Translations under genes and position numbers: made by a program
Notes under the pieces: generated by a model
Databases searched by the model: none
The model's input: the letters and a program-made list of their open reading frames with translations, nothing else
Told to the model about the DNA's origin: nothing
NCBI RefSeq assembly: GCF_036669915.1
Contig: NC_089321.1
Location: 19,119,770-19,183,769, forward strand
Source of the DNA: Pocillopora verrucosa
Taxonomy: Eukaryota > Cnidaria > Anthozoa > Scleractinia > Pocilloporidae
Direction: 5' to 3'
DNA: 64,000 nt
In this document: positions 11,641 to 21,423 of the stretch, piece after piece
How the letters are laid out: each line of letters starts with the position of its first letter
Position numbering within the stretch: the first letter of the stretch is position 1

Positions 11641-12273
11641 ATGTGTTTTAAGGTTCAGTGCGACAAGTGTGAGAAGACAACGTGGAAAGGTAAGCAACCG
11701 AAAAATAACAAGAACCTTTTTTGAAAATATCAACGGAGATCACGTCGAAATTTTTTCCACGCTCTGCCAAGTGTGTAACATTTGCTTGAGTTTGATGGTG
11801 ACTCCTAATTTACGTGCCTGGAAATTTCTAGCACACTGCACACACTTAAAGAGTAAATAGGCAAAAATATGTGAAAAATCTTAATAATAATAATAATAAA
11901 AGTAGTGACAGGAAAAATAATACGGTGAATTCATATGTCATACAGGATACACTCTTGAACGTGCTGTAATAATCACCTTGTACGTGTAGTAACATCTTAG
12001 GCAAAGTTTCCGCACAGCCCCATACTACATTATGCATTCAGTTCTTGGATAGAGAAAACAATGACAAAAACAATACATTTCCACCGGGAAAACAGATTTA
12101 TTTTACAATAGTGTGGAGCTATGCGGAAATTTTACCGGAGACATTTTTACTTTTAGTCTATTTGATTTCTTGTTTTTCTTATTTGAGGCTGTGGTAAACA
12201 TGCTGAAGCAGTAATGAGGGATGTACCTGAAGACCAGAAGTGCAAGTGTCCTCGAGACAGGTCTGATAATTGA
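11641..12273 (+). CDS. Conserved Cys-rich small protein (44 aa), two exons
   Basis: Exon 1 is 11641-11689 and ends g|GTAAGC. Exon 2 is 12188-12273, preceded by a pyrimidine-rich tract and TTTGAG. Joined in phase they encode 44 aa: C7-x2-C10 in QCDKCEKTTWKGCGKH, then C18, H21, VMRDVPEDQ, and C35-x-C37 at the end. The Cys/His spacing suggests a metal-binding knuckle. I associate the CGK-TTW-x-GCG-x-H pattern with a small uncharacterised eukaryotic family also found in plants and fungi. This is from memory of the pattern and no search was possible. Function unknown. The phase match, both splice sites and the stop just after the Cys pair argue for a real gene despite the size. Confidence 0.68.
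11882..11901 (+). repeat. (TAA)n microsatellite
   Basis: Six or so TAA units within the intron of the 44-aa Cys-rich gene. Confidence 0.85.
12000..12040. repeat. Copy of a dispersed repeat shared with 16363-16403
   Basis: The reverse complement of this segment matches 16363-16403 closely, around the core TATGGGGCTGTGCGGAAA. A third, weaker relative (GGAGCTATGCGGAAATTTTA) lies at about 12115-12135. It is probably the conserved end of a dispersed element. Confidence 0.5.
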
Positions 12274-15090
12274 ACCAGCAATCACTTGAGCTGACTTCTG
12301 TTTTCTTTTTTTTTTGCTACCAGGTGAGCACTGTTTATGCCTATTTTGTTATTTAACTGTGTGTAATTTTTGTTACACTTAAGTTGCAACTTTTGATTGT
12401 ATTAAGTTTTAATCTATCTACTCTTCCAAGCTGATCTCAGCATAACTTGTCTCTACAATTTGAAATGTTATGGGATTGGAATAGACCTGTACAGACACTC
12501 CTATTCGAAAAAATTTTCCAGTCCTTAAAAGTGGGGTTCCCTGTTATGATGGAGTGTAAGGTGTGGAATGTCACATGATTAGGAAGGTGCCAAATTATTG
12601 AGAGCCGTATTTGTTATGAGTAAAATTTTATAGATAACACAATTCTTTACTAGGGGCTAATAAGACTGAAAAATTTTGGGGAAGTGGAAAGGTTATTGTG
12701 TCTCATCTAACACTTTGTTTCAAGATGGAGTTGTTTTGCATGTACTGTCTGCATTCTGCCAGTCTTTGTCAGATGATAAGGTCAAATGGTTAGACCATTA
12801 CCACATGAAGCCTGTTCCTTCTCCTTGGATGTTTTGTTTTCAATAGCTGGGAGTGGCACATTCCAATCCTCATGGATTGAGAGAGATTTCCCTCGGCGGT
12901 TTGTTGCTTTGTACAGTTCCCCTCTTGTTTAGGTTCTGTTTAGACATCCATGCTGTCACAATTTCTCTCATACTGTCTCAGCTTATGTCTTGATGAAATC
13001 ACCCCTCTAATCCTATATTTGTAACAACCAGTGTGATAATCAAGTTTTAATTTGTTCTAAAGCAGTAGTAAGTGGTGTTGTGTGCCATAAAATGAAATGA
13101 CTTAATTATAATGAACTCCAAAATGTGCTGCCAAATATAGATGGATGCAGAAAAAGAGAAATAAGTTGGTGTTACTGTTCCTCCATAGGCAATGGTTGAA
13201 CTGCTTTAGGCAAACTTATTAATTGCCTGAGTCCCGCAGTCAATGACTGTTGCAAACAAACATAATCCTTACTCCTCTGATATCACAACACTAAATTTCC
13301 TTTAATTGCTGCAATAATCATTTACCAAACTGGTTAGGATGCTGTATAACAAAGCCCCTGCTTTTACAAGTTCATGATCAAGTTTTGCAAGGGGCTCCAT
13401 CTCCTAAAACCAATTTCATCGAGTCATATAAAGGATTTTACAGGGACAATAATTATTAATGAGTTGCAACTTAAGTGCAGGGAAGACTATGATTAATTTA
13501 ACATCAAAAGCATTTGCATAAATTGGGCCTTTTGACAGCTTTAAACCTGTTTATTTACCCATGTTTTCATTCCACAAGTAAACTTGGGAAATTATTGAAA
13601 GTTTGGTGACAGAGATAATCACTTCTTGCAAAACTGGGCCCAGCAAATGCTGATTAGCGTTAACCTAAGGTTAAATTATAATCCAGGTTTTTTGTATTTC
13701 TTCATTCAAAAGCCTTTTAGGGAAAATTTTCACTATTCCTTTTAAAACATCCAATGATCAAATTGCCATCAAAAAGATTTGTACTGAATCTTCTTTTAAA
13801 GCTTTCAGACCTGAAATCAAATTTCACTCTAACCCTGGGTTTCCTTAGCCCAGCTTTGAACAACCCAGGCCTGAAGTGTTACCTAGGTGTGTGAGTTAGA
13901 TCACTCTTCAGAGTGGTGATCTGCCACCACTGTCTGTGTATGTGGTAACAAGTTGCATTGCCCACAAGTTCTGTCACCCCAAAGGAAGTCCTGTCACCCT
14001 GAAGTATGATTGTGTTTTGTGTAAGTGTATTTTGACATAAGGTTAAGGCTTGGAGAAAGTTATTGAATTTATTTAATTGGAAAATTATTAATGCAAATAA
14101 CCAACAAGTTGTAAGTAATAGTAACTTGGCAATCCCTATCATCCCTTTTTCCAGAGATGGTTTTGATACTTGGGCAGTTGAACTTAAGTCAAAAGTTACG
14201 GTGATGTAAATTCAAGTTGGGGACAAGAAAACCTTCTGGGGTGACAGTTCAAGGGGACAATGTCACCTACTGTACAACTGTGTATGCCAGAGTACCAGCC
14301 AATTTACAACAACTAAAGTACTGATCTATTAATGTGACAAAAAATAATTTTGACACATACTGCTTTATAGGAATACAATTTGTGTCAGCGAACCACTACT
14401 CAAATAAATTCAATTTACTTGATTGCAGGTCCCCTTTTTTCTTTCTGTTTTCTATTCTTTTTTGCAGGTCCATCTTGTGGTGTGTTTTGAAATTGTGGAG
14501 AATCACAATGGAATCATCAACAGTACTGTTTTAAGTTTGTAAAATTGAGTAACTCACTGAAGTTGCCACAATTCTTTACTTAAAGATGCAATTTTCATCA
14601 CTTGGTGTAGTCCAACTCCTTTCATTCATTCCAGATGGATTAAATTCATTATCAGCTATTTTAGTAATGTTTAAGATTTTAAAAATGACCTTTACAGACA
14701 TGCATCTAGCATCTAGCAGTTTTACTTGAGGTTGAGTGTATATTAAGTAATATATAGTGAGACACAAGTATAGTTAATTAACTTTCATAGTAACATACAA
14801 TGTCACCCTTGTGAATACTTTCCGCTGGCTTCATACTGTGTGTAAAGGTTAAAAATAGTTATCATATTTACTATGTGTATATAGAGTATACAAACAAGCT
14901 TTGACGTACTTCTAAAAAACTCCCTGATAAAGTCAGATATAATTTGTCAGACAAAAAGTGTTTTAAACAGGTTTTTACTACTTCAGTTTGTGCAGTGCTT
15001 CCCACTAGTTAATCATTAAAAAAAAATGCCATCAGGCAGGGTGGACAAGTTGCCTCTCACCGAGAGTGACTACATGTATTCAGTGGAACT
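12274..15090. other. 3' flank of the small gene and intergenic DNA, nothing recognised
   Basis: AT-rich sequence. The short reading frames (for example minus strand 13879-14142) show no domain, motif or splice structure that I can support. Confidence 0.45.
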
Positions 15091-15093
15091 CCA

Positions 15094-15240
15094 GAGCAAA
15101 TGCAGTGAACTCAGGGTAACCATGAGCAAATGCAGTAAACACAGAATAACCAAGAGCAAATGCAGTGAACAGAGTAATTAAGAGCAAATGCAGTGAACAC
15201 AGGATAATCAAGAGCAAAGTAACGCAGTGAACACTGGGTA
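15094..15240 (+). repeat. Minisatellite, about five copies of a 28-30 bp unit
   Basis: Units begin GAGCAAATGCAGTGAAC at 15094, 15124, 15154, 15182 and 15212 (spacings 30, 30, 28, 30), with small substitutions and an insertion in the last copy. Confidence 0.9.
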
Positions 15241-15907
15241 GGTTAATTAGCAATGCTGCCTCCTTGGACTTAAATTCTTAAGAATACTCGCTGGAATCCT
15301 GACAGATGCTTGATCCGACAGGGAAACGAGGGGCTAACAAATTGATCTGACTGCTTTGGTCAATATGAGGGCACTATCTGAATAAATTATGTTGTTTTTT
15401 TTTCTCTATATTGCCTCGGACAGGCAATATACGTTAAAATTCGGTTTCCTGGAAAAACTGGATTAAGGATCAAGGATCAAGGATCAGTTCAAAATGAATC
15501 AAATAAATTAAATAAATTAATAGGCGTGATTGATTGCTCATCTACGTAACTCAGTCAAGATCTCCCGTATTCTAAAGCGAAAATAGGAGAAAAAAATAAA
15601 AAATCAATGTCCCTTATTTTGTCGGATGTGATCAAAAGTGTGGGACTAATGGAATTGGCACTAGCCGCCAGAAAAGATTACTGGTCATCCTCTACTCCAG
15701 TCAAGCAGCTCGTTAACATTATTTAATATTTTTTCAAGCTTGAAAATTGTGAAAAGTGTTAACATGTCCTAAGGTAGAGGAAATTCAAAAGTTTGTTTTC
15801 CATGTCATCCATCAACTTGATGATAGAAGTGTGTGAGATGTTTTTCGGTGTAGTAATTACTATTATAATAAAGTTCGGATATAACGCGCGCTGTCATTGG
15901 TTGAAAG

Positions 15908-17050
15908 AGCGTGCTCTATGAGAGTATAGAGCATAGAACTGAGCTAAAGCTGTCACGCCATCTGCCAATCGTACTATGTTCGACCTTTTCCGGGCCTTTT
16001 TTTAGCTTTTTCCCGATAATTGAAAGTGAAATTTCGGAACTGAAGCGAGCCGGCAAGTAGCAACAGAAGAATCAAACAAAGGTTTGTAAACATACCAGGC
16101 GCCGTAATTTACGTTATTAAAACGTGAGCAGATACGAAAATCCTCAAAGGAAAAACAAAATAAACATTCCGAGTTTTAAAGATTTTCATGCTCAGTTAGA
16201 TTGCAAGCTTACGTATGGTAATAAAAATCAAACAAGGCTAACACTCGTATAGTATATAAAGTTCAGTGTTCAAAAAACAAAACAGAACAAAACAGCCCCA
16301 TAATTAATTATGCATGTACATCTTACTGGTGATACACTGAATAATAAAGCCCCATATATGGATGTATAATGATGTATGGGGCTGTGCGGAAATTTTGCCC
16401 AAAACAGAAATGATGAAAAATATAACCAAACTGCATAATTGTTAAAATTCATACTAATCATGACGGTGTCTGAGCGAATATGATCATGCCAAAGTTCATC
16501 GCGGCTCGCTCATCATGGCGATCTCAGGTCATCACAGTAAAGCAAGCCTCGGAAACTACATCGGCCGCCCTTCGAGTGAAAAAATAAGAGCTTGCTCTGA
16601 TATCCTTTCCGATACGTTGAGTGGTAATTCACATCAGTCACTGCAGCCGAGTTTTGCGGCGTTGTCATCACGAGCGATCTTCATGTTCCGGTGAATTCGG
16701 CTGTCTTTCATTCAAAAACACTCACCCTGAACAGCTTGTTTTCTACCTTGTCATGTGGAAAAAACTCGCGTGTTTTTATGAGCCATAATTCGGCTGAATT
16801 TCACTGAACATTTCACTTCGAGATTCTGTATTAGAGACTTAAAAACTTCAGGCAAAAGTGTTAAATTCGACTTGCCGAACTATTTTAGTTTGTAAACTAT
16901 CGTAGAATGTGAACTTTGATGGTTTTTGAACTTTGATGGTTTGACACTTTTGACAGCTTTAGTCTTGTACAGCCAATCAGATTATTTGAACCATTCTAAC
17001 AAGGATTCTGATTGGCTTATTGTAGCGTGCTTTATGAGAGTATAGAGCAT
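15908..17050. repeat. Pair of near-identical 27-bp blocks about 1.1 kb apart
   Basis: AGCGTGCTCTATGAGAGTAT plus AGAGCAT at 15908-15934 recurs with one change at 17024-17050. Each block is itself partly palindromic (CTCTAT ... ATAGAG). Nearby CTAAAGCTGTCA (about 15940) and TGACAGCTTTAG (about 16952) are inverted relative to each other. They probably mark the ends of one DNA element or of two related copies. No transposase is seen between them. Confidence 0.5.
16348..16383. repeat. Short hairpin within a dispersed repeat
   Basis: AGCCCCATA at 16348 and TATGGGGCT ending at 16383 are perfect reverse complements around an AT-rich loop. The right side belongs to the segment shared with 12000-12040. 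Confidence 0.55.
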
Positions 17051-17140
17051 GCTGACGACATTGTTGTTCGCTTTGGAAATAAAGTTTGTTTTGAAAATTG
17101 AAAGTAATGCTTGGGTAATTTAACGGATTCTTTATTATAA

Positions 17141-17329
17141 AACAAATAGAGAAGCCTTGACTGTGCTCTGTTCTGTTATAAAGCACTTAGGAAGCGGCTA
17201 GAGCACTCAAGAAGTGGGAAGAAACACTCGACTACGTCTCGTGTTTCTCCATACACTTCTTTCGTGCTCTAGCCGCTTCCTGCGTGCTTTATAACAGAAC
17301 AGAGCACAGTCAAGGCTTCTCTATTTGTT
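17141..17329. mobile_element. Foldback element, 189 bp with about 88-bp arms
   Basis: The left arm begins AACAAATAGAGAAGCCTTGA. The right arm ends with its reverse complement at 17329. Long stretches are perfect (for example CTGTGCTCTGTTCTGTTATA with its complement), and the only spacer is about 13 bases around 17228-17240. No coding capacity. It is a MITE-like foldback element or a young inverted duplication. Confidence 0.8.
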
Positions 17330-19266
17330 AAGTAGTTTTTAATAAAAGTGAGATGATTTTTTTTCAACAGTTTCGAAAGCGATTTTGATGAAAATAATAC
17401 ACTGTAAAATATTCCGAACTAAGGTGCTGTGGTGGCCTTATTGTGAAAAAGATTTACTTCATTCCTTGAAAGAGTCTCACTTTCAAAAACATTCTCTTTA
17501 TCTCCTTTTAGTGGGAGTGTTTTAGTGAGAACCACAACGATGATGTTGTGGAAACTACTTGACAAAAATTTTATCTCATCTTGTTTACTTTCTTTCAATA
17601 TGTACACCATGGCCTCATTAGTGTAGCAAAAGAAAGCCGCTGCTTTAAACCGTTTGCCGTCATGAAATGTATGCCTTGCTTCTTGCTGATTTCATATCCA
17701 GTTCTCAAAGTCAACAAGTCATTAAACACTCCTGTGTTGAAGATAAATATTCCTTTTTATTTGAAGAAAGCTACATGGTAGTAACGTAAAACTGCTATAA
17801 AATGTCTTGCCTTATAGCATAAGCTGTTATCAAGTAGAATTGTTCGTAGTATGTTTTTAGCGAGCGGGACTTTATTTCAGTTCTCAGATAAAATCTGTAT
17901 CTATATTGTCGCATGCTTATCTGTATTGCTTAAGATAAGAAAAAAAAAAAATATATATATGGATACATCAATCTCATCAACGGTGAAATGTTAAGGAAAC
18001 CTTACTCTTCCTCAGAATTATTCTCATTTTCCCAGATCTCAATACTTTGGTTTACTCTTTGAAATAAATGCGAGCATAGGGAAATTAATGAAAGATAACT
18101 GCGATGCGAACGTGTGTTACTATGAAGGTTTTTTTTTTATACCATCACAGTAAGATTGCCAAAATAATTACTGCACAAAAGCAAAGCTGGCTTTTTCCAC
18201 TGTCGAACAAGACCAGTTCCCGATTGAAAAATGACTTATAATGCAGCAGTTCAAAATTACCGGATGCTTTGGCTTGGTGACAATTTTTTTAGAGCAGAAA
18301 CCGTAAATTATGTACCTCGCCGCAACTTACGTACACTATTTGGATAAAACATCATTACATTTTTTTTATAAATTTGTTTGGCGTTCCCACCTCACCATAA
18401 ATTGTGCAAAAAAAAAATTGAGTGCTTGAATACTGACGCTTTTTGGTTATTTGAATTGCAAAATCAGGTTTTAGGACTTGATGCAATTTTGAACAAATTT
18501 GAGGCATAATTACGTTTACATTTTTGTGGATATTTTCTTTTTGTTGTCTAAATTAGTTTGCGTTGATTTTGGTTTGGGTTCGTGTAAATTTTCGTCAAAA
18601 ATTGGGTTTAGAATATTTCTTCATAGTGTGGAAACATATTATGGATTCAAAGCAGCCCACAATAGCAAAATTATTAATATTCCAACTGGTATTGTCGCTC
18701 TTAAGCCTCATCAGCAGCACAATAGCGACAAAAGAAGGCTTTTTTGACTTTTTTCTTGTAAGTGAACATTTTGTTGGGTATTTCGCGGCATAAACGGCGT
18801 TTGACTGAGAATTTTGATAAGGAAAATCTTTCTTTCATTTAGAACCGTAAAACGAATAGTTATGACATCGGTTATATTTTCGATCGTTTACTACCGCATA
18901 AGACGCTAAGAGCACAAATATATTAATAACAATGTCACACTGACGCACAAAGAACGTTGATTATTACAATCGTTCAACTGTGTATAATCAATGCCTGTCA
19001 ATCATGTCAAGTGCGGCGGAAAGAGATGTGAAATGTGCCATTGAATTATCATCAATATCTCAGACAGCGATATAGGCGGTTGGATGTTTTTCCTGGCTTA
19101 TGCAAATTTCCATGAGTTAAAATCAAAGAACATCTGTTCAGCTTAGCTACCCAAGCAAAACTGAAAACTGAAACCGCAAGTTTAAAGCGCTAGCGCTTCG
19201 GCATGGGAGGTTGATGTTCTTTGAAGCTTCAAGTGATATAAATTCATAATCACAACGGTCAAAGTT
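17330..19266. other. Upstream region of the MFSD6-like gene, nothing recognised
   Basis: AT-rich region with a poly-A/(TA)n tract at about 17940-17960. Overlapping short frames at 18499-18793 have no supported protein content. No convincing TATA box or repeat was identified. Confidence 0.4.
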
Positions 19267-20946
19267 ATGTCTGAGGAAGGAGCGCTTCTGAAAACCGACG
19301 AATTAGGAACAAACTATGGGGATTTATTTAATCCCGACGAGGAAGCAGTTGAACCCAAGTCACAGGAAAGCAAGCAAGCCAGCCAGACGACATCTTGGTT
19401 CAACATGATTCGCGAGGCTGTTGCTATCAACCAAAACCTCCTCGTCTACAAGGTTTTTTATTTCTTTTATTTTGCCGCGCTTGGCAGCCTCGTACCATAT
19501 TTATCACTTTATTTTAAGCACTCGCTTTTGCTGCCAGCTCATTTTGTGGGCATCATACTGGCAGTGAAGCCTCTTTGCCTGTTTGTGAGTGCGCCAATTC
19601 TTGGAACCATCGCAGACAAGTACAACAAGGTCAGAACAGTGTTACTAATCGCGCTATTCAGTTACATTGTCATGAATCTCCTTGTTGCTGTGGTTCCTCC
19701 TGTGAGCATAGATTGCCTCAGCGAAGTCCACGACAAACTGAACATTTCGCACCCAAACGACACCATTCATCGTCTCCATGGCATCACGAAAGAAAATCAC
19801 GTAGAAGCAGGTAACATTACTTCAATCGGAAACACTGAGATGTGGCAAGAAGCCTGGCTTTTCGATCTTTACACCGAAATGGATCCGAAGATTTACAAGA
19901 ATGCTAAAGTAGTGTTTCTTGTTATCTTGATAATCACCATAGTTGGTGAACTTCTCGGTGCTACGTCTAACACGCTCGCGGATGTGGCTACATTTCAAAA
20001 CTTGGACAACCGTCCGCAGTACTACGGAGAGCAACGTTTGTGGGGGGAAGTGGGCTTGGGAGTATCAGCTTTCATTACAGGCTGTGTTGTACAGGGGCAG
20101 TACAAAAAACAGGTGGATATTTGTCCAGAAGACGTGTTTGACATTTACCGACCTTTCTTTTACGTGAATGCTATTCTAATGGCAGTCGCTCTGTTTGTGT
20201 CGACCCGCTTTAACTTTCAAGATTCAGACAAGTATGTGAATGAAAAAATTGCCCTTTTTAAAGGCCTACAGATATTCGGCAAAATTGAGTATTTGATCTT
20301 CGCCATGATTGCTCTTTTCCTTGGGGCCGCCTTAGGATCAGCGGAAACTTTCCTGTTTGTTCACTTGGTAGAGCTTGGCGCCTCGCCGTCCTTATTCAGT
20401 GCACTGGTCGCCGTGCATTGTATCTCAAATGTTGCGATGTATTACGGCTCTATATACTTCCTTGAAAGCATCGGCCATATGAAGATGCTCACACTTGGGC
20501 TGTTGATTTACGCGTTGAGGTTTTACTACTTTTCCGCCATTGAGAATCCTTGGCTGGTGTTACCGATTGAGTTTCTCCGTGGGCTGTGCTCGGCGTCTGT
20601 ATGGTGTGCTCTGGCGTCCTATGTGGGCACTCCTCCCCGTGTTGGTGCTACACTGCAAGGTATTTTACACGGCCTGTACTACGGTCTTGGCAGAGGGCTC
20701 GGTCAGCTGATAGGAGGAATTTTGATTCGCAGATTTGGTACGGATCCGTATTTTCGCTACTTTGCTCTCATTGACTTTCTAGTGATGATCATTGTGGCGC
20801 TGCTGATTCCTTTCTTGGGTCCGCGAGGTACAATATGGATGACTTTATCGGGTTATTCCCCACTTCGCGCGCAAGAAGTCGATTGTTGTCCCAAAATCTA
20901 CAGACTACCTTGCATGCAGAAGAAGAACTCAGACCAAGAGGAATAG
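19267..20946 (+). CDS. MFSD6-like major facilitator superfamily protein, intronless
   Basis: A single exon encodes 559 aa. A hydrophilic, acidic N-terminus precedes about 12 hydrophobic segments. The first pair contains YKVFYFFYFAALGSLVPYL and the DKYNKVR cytoplasmic loop. A large, glycosylatable luminal or extracellular loop with NIS, NDT and NIT sites spans about residues 150-190. The MFSD6 signature region follows as GELLGATSNTLADVATFQN (about 224-242) with GEQRLWGEVGLG after it. Near the C-terminus, TLQGILHGLYYGLGRGLGQL resembles the conserved last helices. The length fits invertebrate MFSD6-like proteins. Substrate unknown; it acts in a membrane. No competing in-frame upstream ATG was noticed. 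Its relative at the left edge is also intronless, so retrocopy origin followed by duplication is possible. Confidence 0.93.
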   Translation: MSEEGALLKTDELGTNYGDLFNPDEEAVEPKSQESKQASQTTSWFNMIREAVAINQNLLVYKVFYFFYFAALGSLVPYLSLYFKHSLLLPAHFVGIILAVKPLCLFVSAPILGTIADKYNKVRTVLLIALFSYIVMNLLVAVVPPVSIDCLSEVHDKLNISHPNDTIHRLHGITKENHVEAGNITSIGNTEMWQEAWLFDLYTEMDPKIYKNAKVVFLVILIITIVGELLGATSNTLADVATFQNLDNRPQYYGEQRLWGEVGLGVSAFITGCVVQGQYKKQVDICPEDVFDIYRPFFYVNAILMAVALFVSTRFNFQDSDKYVNEKIALFKGLQIFGKIEYLIFAMIALFLGAALGSAETFLFVHLVELGASPSLFSALVAVHCISNVAMYYGSIYFLESIGHMKMLTLGLLIYALRFYYFSAIENPWLVLPIEFLRGLCSASVWCALASYVGTPPRVGATLQGILHGLYYGLGRGLGQLIGGILIRRFGTDPYFRYFALIDFLVMIIVALLIPFLGPRGTIWMTLSGYSPLRAQEVDCCPKIYRLPCMQKKNSDQEE

Positions 20947-21417
20947 GAGATTATTTGATTTACTTCACTTTTGAAAAGAAACATATCTAAATTTTATTTT
21001 TTTCTGTTCTAAAAGCCTGAAAGTGAGTATATGAATATATTTACGAGTGAATTTGACAGTTGGAGACAGATTACCAAGACTATTTTTTTAAAGTTACATT
21101 TTAATTTCTTATATTAGACTTTGTTCATTTTACAAGGGAGATTTTTACCGACAAAAAAGGAGGTGGAAAGACTAGTCAGTTTTGTTGCATAAAAAATTTC
21201 ATTTTTCGAAGATGTTAGTGTAAAAAACTCATCAATTGTCTGTAAATATATGGAGGAAATTATAATTAGGTTTTCTTTATAGCTTTATTGGGCTCAATAT
21301 TTGTCCATGGATGGTGTAAATAATAGAACGTGGTCGCGTACAAAATTTGACCAAGATGTGTTTCCCTTGTTTTCCAATATCACTCTATTGTCACTTCAAA
21401 AGGAGGATTGTCATTGA

Positions 21418-21423
21418 AATAAA
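21418..21423 (+). terminator. Poly(A) signal for the MFSD6-like gene
   Basis: AATAAA lies about 470 bp after the stop codon in AT-rich 3' sequence. It is the first clear canonical signal I found downstream. Confidence 0.4.

Noticed and set aside
15094..15240. Regularly spaced repeats resembling a CRISPR array
   Set aside because: Units are directly abutting with no unique spacers and the DNA is animal, so it is a minisatellite.
15411..15429. Short hairpin ATTGCCTCGGACAGGCAAT
   Set aside because: Seven-base stem only, no associated gene or transcript end. A bacterial-type terminator makes no sense in this context.
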